DNA of 64,000 bases. It comes from Spiroplasma endosymbiont of Crioceris asparagi (GTDB lineage: Bacteria > Bacillota_I > Bacilli_A > Mycoplasmatales > Mycoplasmataceae). Of the stretch, positions 23,305 to 34,482 are shown piece by piece. Within the stretch, counting starts at the first letter, position 1. Every line of letters begins with the position of its first letter. Position numbers and translations under genes: made by a program. Below the pieces are notes generated by a model. The model was not told where the DNA came from and made no database searches. It saw only the letters and a program-made list of their open reading frames with translations. The stretch is from NCBI RefSeq assembly GCF_964020035.1, contig NZ_OZ026475.1, positions 186,001 through 250,000 of the forward strand, in the 5' to 3' direction.

Positions 23305-23323
23305 GGGAGTAGTTCCTTTTTTT
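23284..23323 (+). terminator. Terminator before smc
   Basis: AAAAAAGGAA (23284-23293, inside the end of the upstream gene) pairs with TTCCTTTTTT (23313-23322), with an alternative smaller stem AAGGGA/TTCCTT. A T-rich tail follows. Confidence 0.7.
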
Positions 23324-23422
23324 ATTTTTTTAATAATTAATTGTATATAATCATAATATATTTCATATAAATAATATGTACAGGACGGCTGAACTATTAG
23401 AAATAAAGAGGTATTTAATTAT

Positions 23423-26374
23423 ATGATTTTTGTCAAATCTATTGAGGCATATGGATTTAAATCCTTTGCCGAAAATACAAATTTAAGTTTCGAATATCCA
23501 ATGACTGGAATTGTTGGTCCCAATGGTAGTGGTAAGTCTAATATCACAGATGCTTTACGTTGAGCCCTGGGAGAACAATCATCAAAATCATTAAGAGGTA
23601 GCAACATGGAAGATGTTGTTTTTTCTGGTTCTGTTAATAAAGCACCATTAAATATTGCAGAAGTTACAGTAACATTTGATAACAAAAATCGTATTTTTAA
23701 AAATTTAGATTTTAATGAAGTTTCAATTACGAGAAAATTATTTAAAGATACTAAAGAATCTGAATATTACATTAATCATTCACGAGTGCGTTTAAAGGAT
23801 GTACAAGAAATTGCCATGGAAACCGGAATAACTAAATCATCTTTAGCTATTATTTCTCAAGGTACAATTTCAAATTTTGTTGAAGCAAAACCAAATGATC
23901 GTAGAAAAATTTTTGATGATGCAGCAGGAATTTCAATTTATAAAAAAAGAAAAGAAGAATCAATTCGTAAAATAGTTAGAACTCAAGAAAATCTTGATCG
24001 TTTGAATGACATTTTAAATGAGATTGAAAGAAAATTACCAGGGTTAAAAAAACAAGCAGAAAAAGCTAAACAATTTCAAGAAAAGTGAAATGAATTAAAA
24101 GTTATTGAAGTTGCGATTCTAGCAAAAGATATTAGTTTGTATGAAAATAGAATTGTAGAACTTGAAAAAACAATCAATATTTTAAGTGAACAAATTAAGA
24201 CTGTTCAAAAAGATTTAGATCTAAAAACAATGGATCAAAACAATATTTATTTAAAAAATAATTCGATTGAACAGCAAATGGCAATTCAAAATGATAAATT
24301 TTCACGAATTGTTGAACAAATTTCTGCATTAAAAATATTAAAAATTAATTTAGAATCTAAAAAACAAAATTCATCAATTGATCAAAATGAATACCGTATA
24401 TCAGAATTAAAACGTCTTTATAGAGAGAGCCAAATTCACTCTGAACATGAAGAAAAACAATATGAATTATTAATGACTTCTAAAAATAAATTAAAAGAAG
24501 AACTTGAGACAGAGTTTGCAAATAGATATAAATTAAGCAATGCATTAGATTTTTTAAAAAAAGAAATTTATAAAATTGATTTAAGTATAGATATGCTAAA
24601 TAAAAGAGTTAATAATAATGACTCATTGCATTTCGGGGTTAAAAATATTTTACAAAATCGTAATTCACTATCAGGAATCATTGGAACAGTTGATGAATTA
24701 ATTAAAGTACAACCAAGTTATGAAAATGCAATCTTGCCATTGTTGTCTACTTCTCAACAAAACATTGTTATGAAGGATGCTATATCAACAAAACATGTAA
24801 TTAAGTTTTTAAAAGAAAACCGTGCAGGTTATGCCACATTTTTACCAATGGATAATCTAAGGGTTAATTATATTAATGATGAAATTAGGTTTGCTATTGA
24901 AAAATCAAAAGGGTTTATTGCCTATGCGAATCAATTAGTAGATTTTGATGATAAGTATGCTAAAATTGCCGATTATTTATTAGGCACAGCAATCGTTGTT
25001 GATAATTATGATAATGCAATTGCAATGTCTAAATTAATTAATCAAAGATATAATGTTTTAACACTAGATGGAGAAAGAATTTTACCAAACGGAGCGGTTG
25101 TTGGTGGTGAACGTAAATTTAAAAATCCAAACAATAGTATTAAAGAAGATATTGAAAAGGCAGAATCATTAAAAGTTTTAAAAGAAAAACAAGAATTTGA
25201 AATTATGCAAACTCTTGGCGAATTGAATGATAAAATTGAGCATTTAAATGAAAAAAAATCAGAGAATACATCTTTAATTACAATATCAAGACAAAAACTT
25301 GAATCAATCGAAAAAGAATTAAATAGAATTTCTGAAGAGTATCGACAATTAACTGGAAAAAGAATTGATATTGAAAATGATAAGTTTAAATCAGTTGATG
25401 GTCAAATTATCGAAGTTAGTGAAAAAATTATTAAATTTGAAAGCGAATGTCAAGATATTAAAAATGAGATTGAATTACTAAAAAATTCAAAATCTAAATA
25501 TCTTGAAAAACAAAATAAAATTAACACTGATTTAAATCAACAACGTCAAGAATTATTTTCTATGAAAGATGAAGTTTCAGCTCAAAGATCAGATATCTTA
25601 TTAATTAGTGAAAGAAAAACTAATGCTTTAGAAAGATTGGCTCAAGAATATAATTTAACTTTTGAGACAGCAATGTCAATGGAACAAGTGGAATTTGAAA
25701 ATGAACAAGAAATTAGAGATAAAGTTATTAATTTAAGAAATGACATTCGTGATTTAGGAAATGTAAATATCGAATCTATTGCTGAGTATGAAGCAGAAAA
25801 TGCCCGATATGAAGAATATAAAAAACAAATTCAAGATATTGTTGAAAGCGTAAACAATCTAAAAAAAGCCGTTAAAGAAATGGATGAAAAAATGGTTGAA
25901 CAATTTACAACTGTAATTAATGATGTTAATAAAGCACTTCCAGAAACATTTAAAAGGTTATTTAATGGTGGAACCGCTCAAGTTATTTTCACAGAGACAG
26001 ATAATATTTTAGAAACAGGTATTGATATTAAAATTGAACCACCTGGTAAAAAAATTACTAATCTCAACTTATTATCAGGAGGAGAGAAGTCACTTGTTGC
26101 CTTAACAGTACTTTTTTCAATATTAAAAGTAAGACCATTACCATTAGTTGTACTTGATGAAGTAGAAGCTCCATTAGATATTGCTAATGTTGAAAGATTT
26201 GCCAAGTACATTAAATCATTTACTAAACAAACACAATTCATGATTGTAACTCACCGTATGGGAACAATGGAAAATTGCGACATTTTATTTGGAGCTACCA
26301 TGGAACAAAAGGGAATTACTAAAATTGTGCAAATAAAACTGATTGAGGCTAAAAAAATCACAAACGCCAACTAG
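23423..26374 (+). CDS. smc: Chromosome segregation protein SMC
   Basis: ABC-type ATPase that folds into a long coiled-coil and organises the chromosome with ScpA/ScpB. 983 residues, slightly short for the family (about 1190 in B. subtilis). N-terminal head with [13 protein letters not shown] (Walker A, residues 28-40) and LRWALGEQS; first coiled-coil about 170-300; hinge about 410-540 with [10 protein letters not shown]; second coiled-coil; C-terminal head with signature [12 protein letters not shown] (about 883) and Walker [16 protein letters not shown] codons at 23562 and 24086 are Trp. It has its own upstream terminator and a leader of about 100 bases. scpA and scpB are not in the window. 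Confidence 0.96.
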
Positions 26375-26381
26375 GAGAAAA

Positions 26382-27380
26382 ATGAAAATTAAAAAAATAG
26401 TTTATATAATTTCAAGCTTAATTATAATTTTGTCTATTTTATTATGAACAATATTCTCTTCAAATAATTACTATATGTATGGTGGTTCTACAAGTGTTAA
26501 TGAGTTTATGCAAGCAGTAACCAATATTTGAAACAAAGATAAATCACATAAAAAAATTATTTATAATTCAATGGGAAGTCAATATGGCGTTAACTCAGTA
26601 GAAAACAATACATTTAATATTGGGTTTATTTCTAAAGAAGTAGAAAACAATACTTTAAGTAAGGGAAATGAATTTGTAGATAAAAAATATCAAGATAAAA
26701 CTTTAATAAAAGATGGTGAAGCTATTAAAGTGAAAGATGATAGTTCATTCAGTTTTGTTGAAATGTTAAATAATGAAAAAAATCGGTTTTTATCACTTCA
26801 GTTTGCAATTGATAAAATTGCAATTATTGGAAATTTACCAAATTGATTAAATGAAAAATTACCGAGCATTAATCTTAAAGAACACCCAAATATTTTAAAA
26901 AAAATTTATGAAGGTTCTTTGACATGAGAACAACTCGCAAAAGAAGAGGGCATTAAAGATATTCCTAATTCTTCAACAAAAATTATCTCAATAGCTAGAG
27001 AATCAGGTTCGGGAACTAGAACAGCATTTGATGATTTAGCAGATGTTAAAAATTCTAAAGATTCATCTGTTGCAACTTCAAATGGAATGATGGTGCAAAA
27101 TATTAAAAATACACCAAACTCTATTGGTTATGTTTCATATGGATTTATTCAAAATGAAATTCAAAAAAAAGAATTTACTACATTTGAGATTAATGGTGTT
27201 GATATAAAAAATAAAGATTATTCATTTTCTAGACCATTTAATATGATTTTAAAAGCTAAAAAATCATCATGAAATCAAGCAAAAAATTTAGTTAGTTTCT
27301 TGTTTGATCATCAAGAAATTTATGACAAAGAAGGATTGGTAAAAGATTTTGTGTTAAACAAAATAATTTCTAAAGGATAG
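26382..27380 (+). CDS. pstS: Phosphate ABC transporter, phosphate-binding protein
   Basis: Extracellular phosphate-binding subunit, 332 residues. The phosphate loops GGSTSVNEFM near residue 40 and ARESGSGTRTAF are the PstS signatures; SIGYVSYGF is also conserved. Unlike most Gram-positive PstS proteins there is no lipobox cysteine: residues 7-24 form a plain hydrophobic anchor, so it probably stays tethered by an uncleaved segment. The gene starts seven bases after the smc stop and leads a pstS-pstCA-pstB-phoU operon. Many TGA codons are Trp. Confidence 0.92.
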
Positions 27381-27382
27381 TT

Positions 27383-29518
27383 ATGCAAATTAAAAATTGA
27401 TTTAAAACTTCAGGATTTAAAAAGTCAAAAAACGACGGTATTTTTAAGTTATTTTTAATATCAATTACAAGCTTTGTTTTGTTGTTTTTAACATTGATTA
27501 TTTTATTTATATTTATTAAATCAATCCATGTATTTAAAGAAGTAAAGATTTGAAAATTTATTTTTTCAGATAATTGAAATCCGGGAAAAGATAATTCGTC
27601 AACTGCCACATATGGAATTCTAGGAATTATAATTTCTACAATTGTAATGTTGGCTTTTGCATTAATAATTGCAATACCATTAACAATATTTTCATCACTT
27701 TATATATGTGAATATATGAGTGAGCGTGGAAGAAGAATTATTATTACTATTACTCAATTATTAGCCGGTATTCCTTCAGTTGTATTTGGGTTGTTTGCTG
27801 TAAGTCATATTGGTAATCTAATGGTATCTTTAGGAGCAAAAACTCCTGGAAATTTAATGACAGCTTCAGTTACATTGGCCTTTATGTCGCTACCAACAAT
27901 GATCACATTATCAGTAAATGGAATTGCCGCAGTTCCAGAATCATATCGTTTTGCTTCAATTGGTTTGGGGATTTCTAAAGAAGCAACCACAATGAAAATT
28001 ATTTTTAAATCAGCGTTGCCTAAAATTATTACAGCTATTGTTATGGGAATGGCAAGAATCATTGGAGAAACAATGGCTGTAATTCTTGTTGCTGGTAATT
28101 CGGCTGGTGGGTTAAATACAAGTAATGGATTTGGTGGATTTATATTTTCTTCACTAAGAACACTTTCAGGAACTATTGGAATTGAAATATTAGAAAATTC
28201 AGGAAAAACTCATGAATCCGCTCTTTATGCCATTGGATTAATTTTATTTATTGTAATCATTATTATTAATTTAATAGTTTTAAGTTTATCAAGAATGAAT
28301 GCAAAAAAAAGTTCAAGAATTTCAGCAAGAAAAAAATCACATAAAAATTATCAACACTGAACATATAAATATAAAAGATTAATTATTAATAAAAAGAAAC
28401 TTGGACTTGATGAACAAAGAATGAGTTTATTAATGAAAACAAGTGGTGAAAATAAATTATCAAAAACAATGTATAGTTGATTTTATAAAATACTAATGTT
28501 AACTTCATTATTTATTATTGTTGCTTTTACACTATGAATTATTTTTTCTATTATCTTTAATGGGGTTGCTGGATTTCAATTTTCTGCATTCAACTCCATA
28601 AGTGGTAGTGGCAGTCAAGACGGTATCATTTCTACAATTCTTGTTACAATCTTGCTAGTTATTACAACAATGATATTTGCATTGCCATTAGCATTATTTT
28701 CTGCAATATACTTTAATGAATACGCCAACAAAAAAGCATTCTTTACCAAATTCTTAAGATTTGCAATTAACATATTAGCTTCAACGCCATCGATTGTGTT
28801 TGGTATATTTGGATTAACCTTATTTTTAATTACAATGCATATTCCTATGTCGGTCTTAGCTGCAGGATTAACAATGACAATGGTTGTCTTGCCCACACTA
28901 ATAATTACATTTGAAGATGGTTTAAGCGACGTGCCCATGGAATATCGTGAAGCAGCTTATGGTATGGGAATTAGAAAGATTAAAGTAATTTTCTTGATTA
29001 TTTTACCATCGGCTACAAGGGGAATTGTTACAGGAACAATTTTGACAATTTCAAGAATCATTGGTGAATCAGCTCCGGTGTATTTAACATTAGGAACAAC
29101 AGTAAGAATGCCAAGTGAAGGATTACTTTCACCAGGAGCTACATTAACAACAAAAATTTATATGTTAGCATCAGAGGGAACTGGTAACAATTCATTAGGA
29201 ATTGCTTATCAAATGTCATTAATAATTATTTTAATTATTTTTGGATTAAATTGATTAAGTAGATATTTAGCAGAAAAACTTGATCCATTAAAAAAACCAA
29301 TTCCTGTAAAAGAAAGAATTAAATTAGCTCAACAACGAATTGAACGTTTATTTTCAAAAAACACAATTATTTCAATAAATAAGTGATTTATTAAAAAAAG
29401 TAAATCAATTAAATTGCTATTTAATCACAATAGGAATAAAACCATAATAAAGAATGCAAAAGAAAGAAAGAAAATTATTAAAACAATTATAGAAGAGGAG
29501 GAGGATGACAATGGATAA
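27383..29518 (+). CDS. pstCA: Fused phosphate permease PstC-PstA
   Basis: A single 711-residue frame holding two binding-protein-dependent permease domains. The first half (about 20-320) has the EAA-type loop [17 protein letters not shown] near residue 186 and resembles PstC; the second (about 365-640) has [16 protein letters not shown] near 519 and [17 protein letters not shown], as in PstA. They are joined by a charged linker of about 45 residues containing several Trp (TGA) codons. A further basic tail of ~75 residues ends in an acidic EEEEDD run. In most bacteria pstC and pstA are separate genes. The last 14 bases overlap the pstB start. Confidence 0.93.
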
Positions 29519-30359
29519 AGCAGTTAAAATAGTTGAAATTGATAGTGAAAAAGAATTATCACATAAACCTAAGAAAGCTAAAATAGCAGTTTCCAAAAGA
29601 AAAGTTATAATAAAAATTAACAACTTAAATTTTTATTATAAAAATGGTAAAAAACAGTCACTTAAAAATATCTCATTTGATATTAGAGAAAACACAGTTA
29701 CAGCATTAATTGGTCCATCGGGTTGTGGTAAGTCAACATTATTACGAAACATTAATCGAATGAATGATTTAGTTGAAGGTACACTATCAGATGGTGAAAT
29801 CATTATTGATGATAAAAATATTTTAGATAAAGATATAAACTTAACGGATCTAAGAAATAAAGTTGGTATGGTATTTCAAAAAGCTAATCCATTTCCTTTC
29901 TCAATTTATGACAACATCGCATTCGGCCCAAGAAACCAAGGGATTAAAAATAAAAAAATATTAAATCAAATTGTGGAAGATTCATTAAGAAAGGCAGCAC
30001 TTTGAGATGATGTTAAAGATGTATTGTCAGAATCGGCATTGGGATTATCTGGGGGACAACAACAACGTCTTTGCATTGCTAGAGCAATTGCCATGAAACC
30101 AAAGGTGCTCTTAATGGATGAACCAACATCAGCACTTGATCCAATTGCTACTTTAAAAGTTGAAGAATTAATTTTAAAATTAAAAGAAGAGTACACAATT
30201 ATTATTGTGACTCACTCAATGGCCCAAGCCGCTAGGGTAAGTGACTATACTGCATTTTTATTAAATGGAGAATTAATTGAAATTAACAGAACAAGAAAAA
30301 TGTTCACAAACCCAAAACATCAAAAAACAGAAGATTACATTTCAGGAAGATTTGGATAG
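29505..30359 (+). CDS. pstB: Phosphate ABC transporter ATPase
   Basis: ATPase of the phosphate importer, 284 residues. An N-terminal extension of ~35 basic residues precedes the core, which has Walker [11 protein letters not shown], the PstB-specific Q-loop [20 protein letters not shown], signature LSGGQQQRL, Walker [14 protein letters not shown] and H-loop THSMAQAA. The ribosome site GAGGAGG (29495-29503) could serve ATG 29505 or ATG 29511; both lie within the end of pstCA. phoU follows ten bases after the stop. Confidence 0.95.
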
Positions 30360-30369
30360 GAGGAATAAG

Positions 30370-31068
30370 ATGTCATATAATAAAATTTTAGATAACGATA
30401 TTAAACAAATCAAAAGAGAATTAAATCATCTTATTGAAAAAACTAAATCACAATTCGCCTTAACTTATGAAGCATTATCACTAAATGATATGGTTTTATT
30501 TCAAAAAGTTATTGATGGTGATAGTGCCATTAATGAAGTGCAAGATAAATATGTTAAACAAGCATTATGAAAAATTGCTAAACAGCATATGGTGGCCTCT
30601 GATTTAAGATTGGCTGTTGGGGGAATTATTATTGCGCGTGATATTGAAAGAATTGCCGATATTGCCAAACACATTTGTGAATATGCAATAAAACATAAAC
30701 CAGCACCAGTTGACATTAGTTACATTTCAAAACTATTTGATATTATTAACTCAATGTTAAACATAACTTCACAAATTATTGAAAATTATAATGAAGATTT
30801 AAAAGAACAATTATTAAAAATGGAACTAGAAGTTACAAAAACATTTAGTACTTTACATAAAGAATTAGCAGAAAAAACAAATAATTTAAAAAACTCACAA
30901 GAAATTAGAGGGAATTTTAGAATAATAAGACAGCTTAAAGATATTGAAAGAATTGCAGAATATTTAATTGGTGTTCAAGAAACTGTGTACTTTATTAAAA
31001 ATGGAAAATTTGTCGACACTGAAAGACCTATCATTCAAGAAGAAATAATAAAAACAGAAAAAAAATAA
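30370..31068 (+). CDS. phoU: PhoU-like phosphate transport regulator
   Basis: All-helical cytoplasmic regulator that in other bacteria restrains Pst transport. 232 residues with two repeats of the three-helix PhoU unit, each carrying a metal-binding motif: IARDIERIADIAKHI (about residues 80-95) and LKDIERIAEYLI (about 190-205). GGAGGAAT before ATG 30370 fixes the start. TGA at 30568 is Trp. No PhoR/PhoB two-component genes are present, so signalling must run directly through the transporter. Confidence 0.93.
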
Positions 31069-31079
31069 AAGGTAATTTT

Positions 31080-32063
31080 ATGGGATTTTGATCAAAATTA
31101 AAAGAACGTCGTTCAGAAAAAAAAGAAATTAAAAAGCATTACAAAGAAAATAAGAGTACTTTAACTTTTTCTAAAGAAATCAAAGGGCTTTCAAAAAAAT
31201 ATAAAAAAGTAAATGAAGAATATTTTGAAGACTTAGAAAACATTTTAATTAAAACTGATATGGGAATAAAGATGGTTTTAGAAATTACTAAAAACATTCG
31301 TAAAAAAGTGAAAAAAGATTCATCAACAGAATTTATTAAAGAATTAATTGCTGAAGAAATCTATGATGCTTATGATAGGGGTAGATATCATGCTGAACCA
31401 AATTTAGCAAAAGAAGGACCAACAGTTTTTTTAATTATGGGTGTTAATGGTGTTGGTAAAACTACTTCAATTGCCAAAATGGCAAACTACTATAAAAATT
31501 TAGGAAAAAAAGTTTTAATTGTTGCGGGTGATACATTTAGAGCGGGTGCTGTTGAACAACTAGAACAATGAGTGACAAATCGTTTAACTGACATTGATTT
31601 ATTGAAACCAGATAAACCACACCAAGATCCAGCAAGCGTTGTCTTTGATGGTGTTAAAAAAGCGGTTGAAGAAAATTATGATATGTTGTTAATTGATACT
31701 GCTGGTCGTTTGCAAAACAAAACTAACCTAATGCAAGAACTAGAAAAAATCTTTAAAATTATTAAACGTACATTACCGAAAGCTCCCCATGAATGTTTCA
31801 TGGTAATTGATGCTAATACTGGACAAAATGGTGTGGTACAAGCTAAATCATTTTCTGATGTGGCACCAGTAACGGGGATTATTTTAACTAAAATGGATTC
31901 AACATCAAAAGGTGGAATTGCTTTATGCATTAAAGACTTAATTAATATTCCAGTAAAATTTGTGGGATTTGGTGAAAGTGTTGGTGATTTAAAACCATTT
32001 AATTTAGATGATTATGTTTTTGAATTAACAAGTGGATTTATGGAGGATGATAATGAAAATTAG
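31080..32063 (+). CDS. ftsY: Signal recognition particle receptor FtsY
   Basis: SRP-receptor GTPase that docks ribosome-nascent chain complexes at the membrane. 327 residues: a short basic A region, N domain helices, then G domain with MGVNGVGKTTSIAK (about 119-132), GDTFRAGAVEQL, DTAGR (about 206), and TKMDSTSKGG. The extended acidic A domain of E. coli is missing, as in Firmicutes. TGA at 31089 and 31569 are Trp. The following gene is the helix-turn-helix protein YlxM, also a partner of the SRP system. Confidence 0.97.
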
Positions 32064-32370
32064 TAATGATTTTGATAAATCTCTAGAAACAATCCAACTA
32101 TATGATTTTTATAAATCATTGTTATCTTTAAAACAACAAAAATATTTTGAAATGTATTACATTGAAGATTATTCATTATCAGAAATTGCCAATGAATTTA
32201 AGATTAGCAAAAACGCGATTTATGACAGTTTAAGTAAAACAAAATTATATTTAGAAGATCTTGAAACAAAAATAAGTATGAAAAAAACAATTTATGATTT
32301 AAAAGATTGCGCAAGTAAAACAAATGAAAATAATTATAAAGAATTATTAAAAAGAATTGAGGAAATATAA
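32053..32370 (+). CDS. ylxM: YlxM/UPF0122 helix-turn-helix protein
   Basis: 105-residue protein of the YlxM/p13 family, which resembles the sigma-70 region 4 fold and lies beside ffh or ftsY in Firmicutes. Visible: LSLKQQKYFEMYYIEDYS, then the HTH segment LSEIANEFKISKNAIYDSL. GGAGG (32042-32046) is best spaced for ATG 32053; an ATG at 32047 is the alternative. It overlaps the end of ftsY by 11 bases and ends on the TAATG that starts ymdB. Streptococcal relatives modulate SRP activity. Confidence 0.9.
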   Translation: MKISNDFDKSLETIQLYDFYKSLLSLKQQKYFEMYYIEDYSLSEIANEFKISKNAIYDSLSKTKLYLEDLETKISMKKTIYDLKDCASKTNENNYKELLKRIEEI

Positions 32371-33140
32371 TGCTAAAAATTTTGTTTATTGGAGATATAT
32401 TTGGAAAAGTTGGGAGGGATACAGTTGACACTCTTTTACATGAAATTATTTCCAAAGATAACATTGATTTAGTAATAGCAAATTCAGAAAATGTAACACA
32501 TGGTCGTGGCATGAGTTTGCAACATTATAATAAATTAATGGAATCAGGAATTGATATTTTTACTGGTGGTAATCATACATTTGACAATCAAGATGTTTAC
32601 GAATATATTGATAATCAAAACTTTATAAGACCAGCAAATTATAATCGTTTTGTTGCTGGTAAAGGAACTGAAGTATTTTCTTATAAAGGAATTAATATTA
32701 GAGTAACAAATATCTTGGGTAGAGCTTTTATTAATGCCAATACTAACAACTTTTATGAAGTGATGGATGATATTTTAGAACAAGATAATTCTGATATTCA
32801 TATTATTGATTTTCATGGTGAAGCAACTGCTGAAAAAATTGCTTTCTTTGCTACATACAATGGAATGGTAGATGCTATTCTAGGAACTCACACACATGTT
32901 CAAACAGCTGATGAACAAATAAAAAACAATACTGCATACATTAGTGATGTTGGTGCAACTTGTGCTCTTGATTCAGTTATTGGGGCAAATAAAAAAGAAG
33001 TTTTATTTAAAGAAAAAGTTGGTCTTCCAATAAGATTTCGTTCAGCTTCAGGTGAAGGACAATTTTGTGCAGTTAAATTAACTTTTGACAATGAAAATAA
33101 AATTGAAAATATCGAACGAGTTTATATTAAAAATATTTAA
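32370..33140 (+). CDS. ymdB: YmdB-family metallophosphoesterase
   Basis: 256-residue calcineurin-like phosphodiesterase; the B. subtilis relative hydrolyses 2',3'-cyclic nucleotides and affects mRNA decay and development. Metal ligands are visible in FIGDIFGKVGR, NSENVTHG, TGGNHTFD, IDFHGEATAEK and GTHTHVQTAD. The start overlaps the ylxM stop by one base. A SAM riboswitch follows 34 bases after its stop, so ymdB ends the ftsY-ylxM unit and does not read into metK without passing that attenuator. Confidence 0.94.
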   Translation: MLKILFIGDIFGKVGRDTVDTLLHEIISKDNIDLVIANSENVTHGRGMSLQHYNKLMESGIDIFTGGNHTFDNQDVYEYIDNQNFIRPANYNRFVAGKGTEVFSYKGINIRVTNILGRAFINANTNNFYEVMDDILEQDNSDIHIIDFHGEATAEKIAFFATYNGMVDAILGTHTHVQTADEQIKNNTAYISDVGATCALDSVIGANKKEVLFKEKVGLPIRFRSASGEGQFCAVKLTFDNENKIENIERVYIKNI

Positions 33141-33173
33141 ACTATGATATTCTATAAATGAAAATTAAATATT

Positions 33174-33264
33174 CTTATTCAGAACTGCATAGAGAAACAA
33201 CTCGTCAAGGCAGTAGCAACCTACGGAATGCAAGGTGCTTAAATAGGGGGGAACCATCAATAAG
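33174..33264 (+). promoter_or_regulatory. SAM-I (S-box) type riboswitch aptamer
   Basis: Between ymdB and metK. P1 is CTTATT (33174-33179) with AATAAG (33259-33264). P2 is ACTGC (33184-33188) with GCAGT (33210-33214), with an inner GAG/CTC helix and asymmetric internal loop. The highly conserved core AGCAACC (33215-33221), a short P3 and AAGGTGCTTAAAT (33232-33244) match the S-box core GCAACC...GGTGCTAA. P4 is tiny (GGGGGGAACC region). The aptamer is compact compared with Bacillus examples. With metK as its gene, SAM as ligand is the natural reading; ligand specificity is inferred from motif and context. Confidence 0.75.
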
Positions 33265-33278
33265 GCTAACTTTTGTTT

Positions 33279-33303
33279 AAATATTCCCAGGAATATTTTT
33301 TTT
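33279..33303 (+). terminator. Riboswitch expression-platform terminator
   Basis: AAATATTCC (33279-33287) pairs with GGAATATTT (33290-33298), followed by eight or more T residues, 20 bases before the metK start. Placed directly after the aptamer, it would stop transcription when SAM is abundant. Confidence 0.8.
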
Positions 33304-33323
33304 ATTAATAAGGAGAAATTAAC

Positions 33324-34460
33324 ATGAAAATATTATTTACAAGTGAATCTGTTTCAGAAGGACACCCAGATAAAATTTGTGATCAAGTATCTGATGCAAT
33401 CTTAGATGAATGTTTAAAACAAGATAAATTATCACGTGTAGCGTGTGAAGTATTTATTTGTGATCAGAAAATGATTATTGGTGGAGAAATTACAACTAGT
33501 GCCAAAATTGATTATGACAAAATTGCTCGTGAAGTAATTAAAAAGATTGGTTATGAAGATGAAACAATTGGTTGTGATTGAAGAACTTTAAAAATTGAAG
33601 TTATGGTAAATACACAATCACCCGACATTGCCTTAGGATTAAAAAATGAAGATGATTTAGGAGCTGGCGATCAAGGGATTATGTTTGGTTATGCCACTAA
33701 TGAAACTGATTCTTATATGCCCTTAGCAATTAAACTTGCGCACGAATTAGCCCAGGAAGCTTCACGATTACGTAAAAGCGGAAAATTTAAATGAGCAAAG
33801 CCGGATATGAAAACTCAGTTTACAATTGACTATACAAATAAAAATGAAATTAAAATTGATACAGTTTTAATTTCAGTCCAACATGACAAAGAATATATTG
33901 AAGCAGAATTTAAAAATTATATTAAAAATGAAATCATTTCAAAAATTGCAAAAAAATATAATTTAAATAACGATTATAAAGTTTTAATTAATCCAACTGG
34001 ACAATTTATTATTGGCGGTCCAAAAGGGGATGCTGGATTAACTGGAAGAAAAATTATTGTTGATTCATATGGGGGATATGCTCGTCATGGTGGCGGTGCT
34101 TTTAGTGGTAAGGATGCCACTAAGGTTGATAGATCAGCATGTTATATGGCAAGATATGCAGCTAAAAATTTAGTAGCAGCTGGTTTTGCTGATAAATTAG
34201 AAATTCAAATATCTTATGCGATTGGTAAACCACAACCTGTGTCAATTTTTGTAGAAACTTTTGGAACTAATAAGGTATCTATGGAAAAAATTTATCAAGC
34301 AGTCAATGATAATTTTGATTTTAGTGTTTCTAACATTATTAGAACATTAAACTTAAGAACTCCAATTTTTTCACAAACAAGTACTTATGGTCACTTTGGT
34401 AAAGAAGAATTACCATGAGAAAAATTAAATTTAGTCAACAAACTAAAAAAATACTTATAA
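33324..34460 (+). CDS. metK: S-adenosylmethionine synthetase
   Basis: Makes SAM from methionine and ATP. 378 residues, normal. ATP-binding [13 protein letters not shown], the [12 protein letters not shown] loop, [15 protein letters not shown] and the [17 protein letters not shown]+ and active-site segment are all intact. TGA codons at about 33579, 33792 and 34416 are Trp. The gene is preceded by a SAM-type riboswitch with terminator, which gives feedback control by its own product. AAGGAG precedes ATG 33324. Confidence 0.97.
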
Positions 34461-34482
34461 TCATAGTAAGTGGAGAAAATAA

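Noticed and set aside
23606-24088. Independent gene inside smc starting at an internal ATG
   Set aside because: It is in the smc frame; the earlier ATG at 23423 supplies the essential Walker A head, and the apparent stop is TGA (Trp).
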